Assembly: GCA_002448495.1 (NCBI GenBank)
Contig: DJYL01000163.1
Coordinates: 1,809 to 17,518, forward strand
DNA length: 15,710 nucleotides
Direction of reading: 5' to 3'
Source: Pseudoselenomonas ruminantium
GTDB taxonomy: Bacteria; Bacillota; Negativicutes; Selenomonadales; Selenomonadaceae
Part shown: piece after piece, positions 13,002 through 15,710 of the stretch
Position numbering within the stretch: the first letter of the stretch is position 1
Layout of the letters: each line of letters begins with the position of its first letter
Translations under genes and position numbers: made by a program
Notes under the pieces: model-generated
Told to the model about the DNA's origin: nothing
Seen by the model: the letters and a program-made list of their open reading frames with translations, nothing else
Databases searched by the model: none

Positions 13002-13682
13002 ATGGCAGGAAAAAAAGTATATGCGGTGCGCAATGGGCGTAAGACGGGAATATTTACAAGCTGGGCAGAATGCAAAGCACAGGTCGAAGGCTTTCCGGGA
13101 GCGCGCTTTAAGGGGTTTACAGACCCAAATGAAGCGAACAGATGGCTGAATCTTGAATATGTGCCTCCCTATGGCGGTAAAGAAAACAGCAAAAATTCAG
13201 CACCAGCAGCACAGACGGCGGCAAACGCTGATGATGCTGCAGATTATATCATCTATACGGATGGCTCCTGCCTGCGCAATCCCGACGGTCCCGGCGGCTG
13301 GGCGGCGGTGATTGCCGATCAGGTGGAGGGAAAACTCACCGAACTGCACGGTGGTGAGCCGTCTACCACGAACAATCGTATGGAATTGACCGCCGCGCTG
13401 GAGGCCCTGTCCTTTGCCCGGCAGGATGCCCTGATTGACCTTTACACCGACAGCCAGTATTTGAAGAATGCTTTTACGAAGAACTGGCTGGCCGGCTGGA
13501 AGCGCAAGGGCTGGATTACCTCCACAGGTACGCCGGTAAAAAATCAGGATTTGTGGCAGAAGCTGGATGCGGCTTTTGCTGCCCATAGGGTACGGTTTCA
13601 CTGGGTCAAGGGGCATGTTGGCGTTGCACAGAATGAACGCTGTGATGAACTGGCCAAGGCAGAAGCCATGAAATATCAATAA
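13002..13682 (+). CDS. rnhA: Ribonuclease H1 with N-terminal RNA:DNA-hybrid-binding domain
   Basis: A 226-aa RNase HI that cuts RNA in RNA:DNA hybrids, removing R-loops and primers. The N-terminal hybrid-binding (viroplasmin-like) domain spans about 5-50 (KVYAVRNGRKTGIFTSWAEC and FKGFTDPNEANRWL), followed by an Ala/Asn-rich linker (60-80). The catalytic domain (82-223) has all key residues: YTDGS (Asp87), NNRMELTA (Glu128), YTDSQY (Asp150), VKGHVG (His205) and NERCDELA (Asp215). The basic-protrusion region WLAGWKRKGW (162-171) is also present. Start at 13002 is set by TAAGGAG (12989-12995), which overlaps the previous stop and suggests translational coupling; the longer frame from 12921 overlaps the upstream gene. 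A symmetric terminator follows. Confidence 0.95.
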   Translation: MAGKKVYAVRNGRKTGIFTSWAECKAQVEGFPGARFKGFTDPNEANRWLNLEYVPPYGGKENSKNSAPAAQTAANADDAADYIIYTDGSCLRNPDGPGGWAAVIADQVEGKLTELHGGEPSTTNNRMELTAALEALSFARQDALIDLYTDSQYLKNAFTKNWLAGWKRKGWITSTGTPVKNQDLWQKLDAAFAAHRVRFHWVKGHVGVAQNERCDELAKAEAMKYQ

Positions 13683-13683
13683 G

Positions 13684-13725
13684 AAAAGCCCGCGAACAGA
13701 GCAAATTGCCTGTTCACGGGCTTTT
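13684..13725. terminator. Bidirectional terminator between rnhA and the 6-phospho-beta-glucosidase gene
   Basis: Arms AAAAGCCCGCGAACAG (13684-13699) and CTGTTCACGGGCTTTT (13710-13725) pair at 15 of 16 positions with a 10-nt loop. T and A runs on the two outer edges allow use in both directions. It lies just past the rnhA stop and 8 bases beyond the end of the convergent gene. Confidence 0.92.
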
Positions 13726-13733
13726 TGGCATCG

Positions 13734-15176
<1,443 letters not shown>

Positions 15177-15509
15177 CTAGTGTACTTTTGCTTCTAGTGC
15201 ATCGATGCGTTTGTGGGTGTCGATGAATTCCTGCGCGATAATCTTGAATGCCTCGGCGCTCATCAGCTGGTCCTCAGCGTGGAGAATCAGCAGGGATACT
15301 GAGCTGCCCTGTCCTTCGTTGGCTTCTTTGGTCAGAAGACCCGCATGGGCATCATGCCCGACAACAAAGCTTTCATCCCCTTCGGCGATAAGCTTTTCTG
15401 CCTGTTCATAATCGCCTGCCTTGGCGGCATGGATGGCTTCAATATAACAGCTGCGGGCTGTGCCTACGCCGGAGATTATCTTGAACGCAATCATTTCTAA
15501 CTCGTCCAT
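15177..15509 (-). CDS. PTS lactose/cellobiose-family EIIA component
   Basis: A 110-aa, all-helical EIIA of the lactose/chitobiose/cellobiose PTS family (CelC/ChbA/LacF-like). It passes phosphate from HPr to the matching EIIB. The active His is His77 in LLILHAEDQLM, matching the HAQDHLM motif of the family, with the trimer metal-binding Asp80 next to it. The opening LEMIAFKIISGVGTARSCYIEAI and the segment AGDYEQAEKLIAEGDESF are also typical. AAGGTGG upstream supports the ATG at 15509. It lies 27 bases downstream of the EIIB gene and its stop overlaps the ribosome site of the glycosidase gene. Substrate is most likely a beta-glucoside because of the neighbouring 6-phospho-beta-glucosidase. Confidence 0.93.
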   Translation of the reverse strand: MDELEMIAFKIISGVGTARSCYIEAIHAAKAGDYEQAEKLIAEGDESFVVGHDAHAGLLTKEANEGQGSSVSLLILHAEDQLMSAEAFKIIAQEFIDTHKRIDALEAKVH

Positions 15510-15536
15510 GGCTAAAATCCACCTTTCCGTATTGGG

Positions 15537-15710
15537 TTATCCGTTCATTTTTTCCTGTGCAAATTTCAGAACACCTGCACCATCCATGCGGCCATACATC
15601 TTCATGTCAATGGCGTCCACCGGAATGCCCGGTAAAAGTTCCTGAATCTTGGCTTTCTGGAAACGTACCTGCGGGCCAAGCAGGATTACATCGGAACCTG
15701 CGGCCTTGTC
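15537..15710 (-). CDS. PTS cellobiose-type EIIB component, C-terminal part (5' end outside window)
   Basis: Reading from the window edge on the minus strand gives 57 in-frame residues ending in TAA (15537-15539). They include SDVILLGPQVRFQ, GIPVDAIDMKMYGRMDG and AGVLKFAQEKMNG, the characteristic C-terminal half of lactose/cellobiose-family EIIB proteins (about 100 aa in full). The N-terminal half, with the phosphocysteine loop, lies beyond the window. EIIB receives phosphate from the EIIA encoded next to it and passes it to the sugar during transport by an EIIC that is not in this window. Confidence 0.9.
   Translation of the reverse strand, partial: DKAAGSDVILLGPQVRFQKAKIQELLPGIPVDAIDMKMYGRMDGAGVLKFAQEKMNG

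Overview
The window looks like a chromosomal segment from a Bacillota bacterium. The gene set is Gram-positive in style: a Bacillus-like GyrA C-terminus, an LCP-family protein, YitT, and a DeoR-type fruR-fruK-fruA operon. The moderately GC-rich coding sequence, malic enzyme and two sugar PTS loci would fit a Selenomonas-like member of the Negativicutes. That placement is an inference from gene content, not a marker-gene result. The first gene is the 3' end of gyrA, which often lies a few kb from dnaA, so the window may be close to the replication origin.

Layout. (1) 1-2084: the gyrA 3' end converges on a malic enzyme gene, with a perfect bidirectional terminator between them. (2) 2085-3973: an LCP-family (LytR-CpsA-Psr) gene and a CYTH/triphosphate-tunnel gene diverge from a shared promoter region. 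(3) 3974-4346: a gene-free stretch packed with DnaA-box sequences (six perfect TTATNCACA sites and at least five one-mismatch sites), two inverted box pairs and an AT-rich core. It is a strong candidate for an origin element or a DnaA-binding regulatory or titration locus. (4) 4347-7526, plus strand: an MgtC-family membrane protein; a cytidine-deaminase-fold protein that has lost all three zinc cysteines; an unrecognised helical protein whose ribosome binding site lies inside a terminator-like hairpin; and an exported two-domain cell-wall enzyme joining a VanX-type D-Ala-D-Ala dipeptidase to a YkuD-type L,D-transpeptidase.

(5) 7586-11212, minus strand: a compact fructose operon, fruR-fruK-fruA. 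The regulator comes first, fruK is translationally coupled to it, and the EIIABC transporter is last. Its promoter overlaps a run of seven 10-bp-phased A-tract repeats that may be an operator array, bent DNA, or both. (6) 11447-13682, plus strand: a probable operon of a YitT/DUF2179 membrane protein, a small secreted protein of unknown function, and RNase H1 with an N-terminal hybrid-binding domain. (7) 13734-15710, minus strand: the distal end of a cellobiose/beta-glucoside PTS operon (EIIB truncated by the window edge, EIIA, then a GH1 6-phospho-beta-glucosidase).

The two PTS loci together import and phosphorylate fructose and a beta-glucoside, feeding fructose-1,6-bisphosphate and glucose-6-phosphate to glycolysis. 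The LCP protein and the dipeptidase/transpeptidase act in the cell envelope. All three convergent gene pairs are separated by a single symmetric hairpin able to terminate both strands. No tRNA, rRNA, CRISPR array, insertion sequence or prophage gene was seen.
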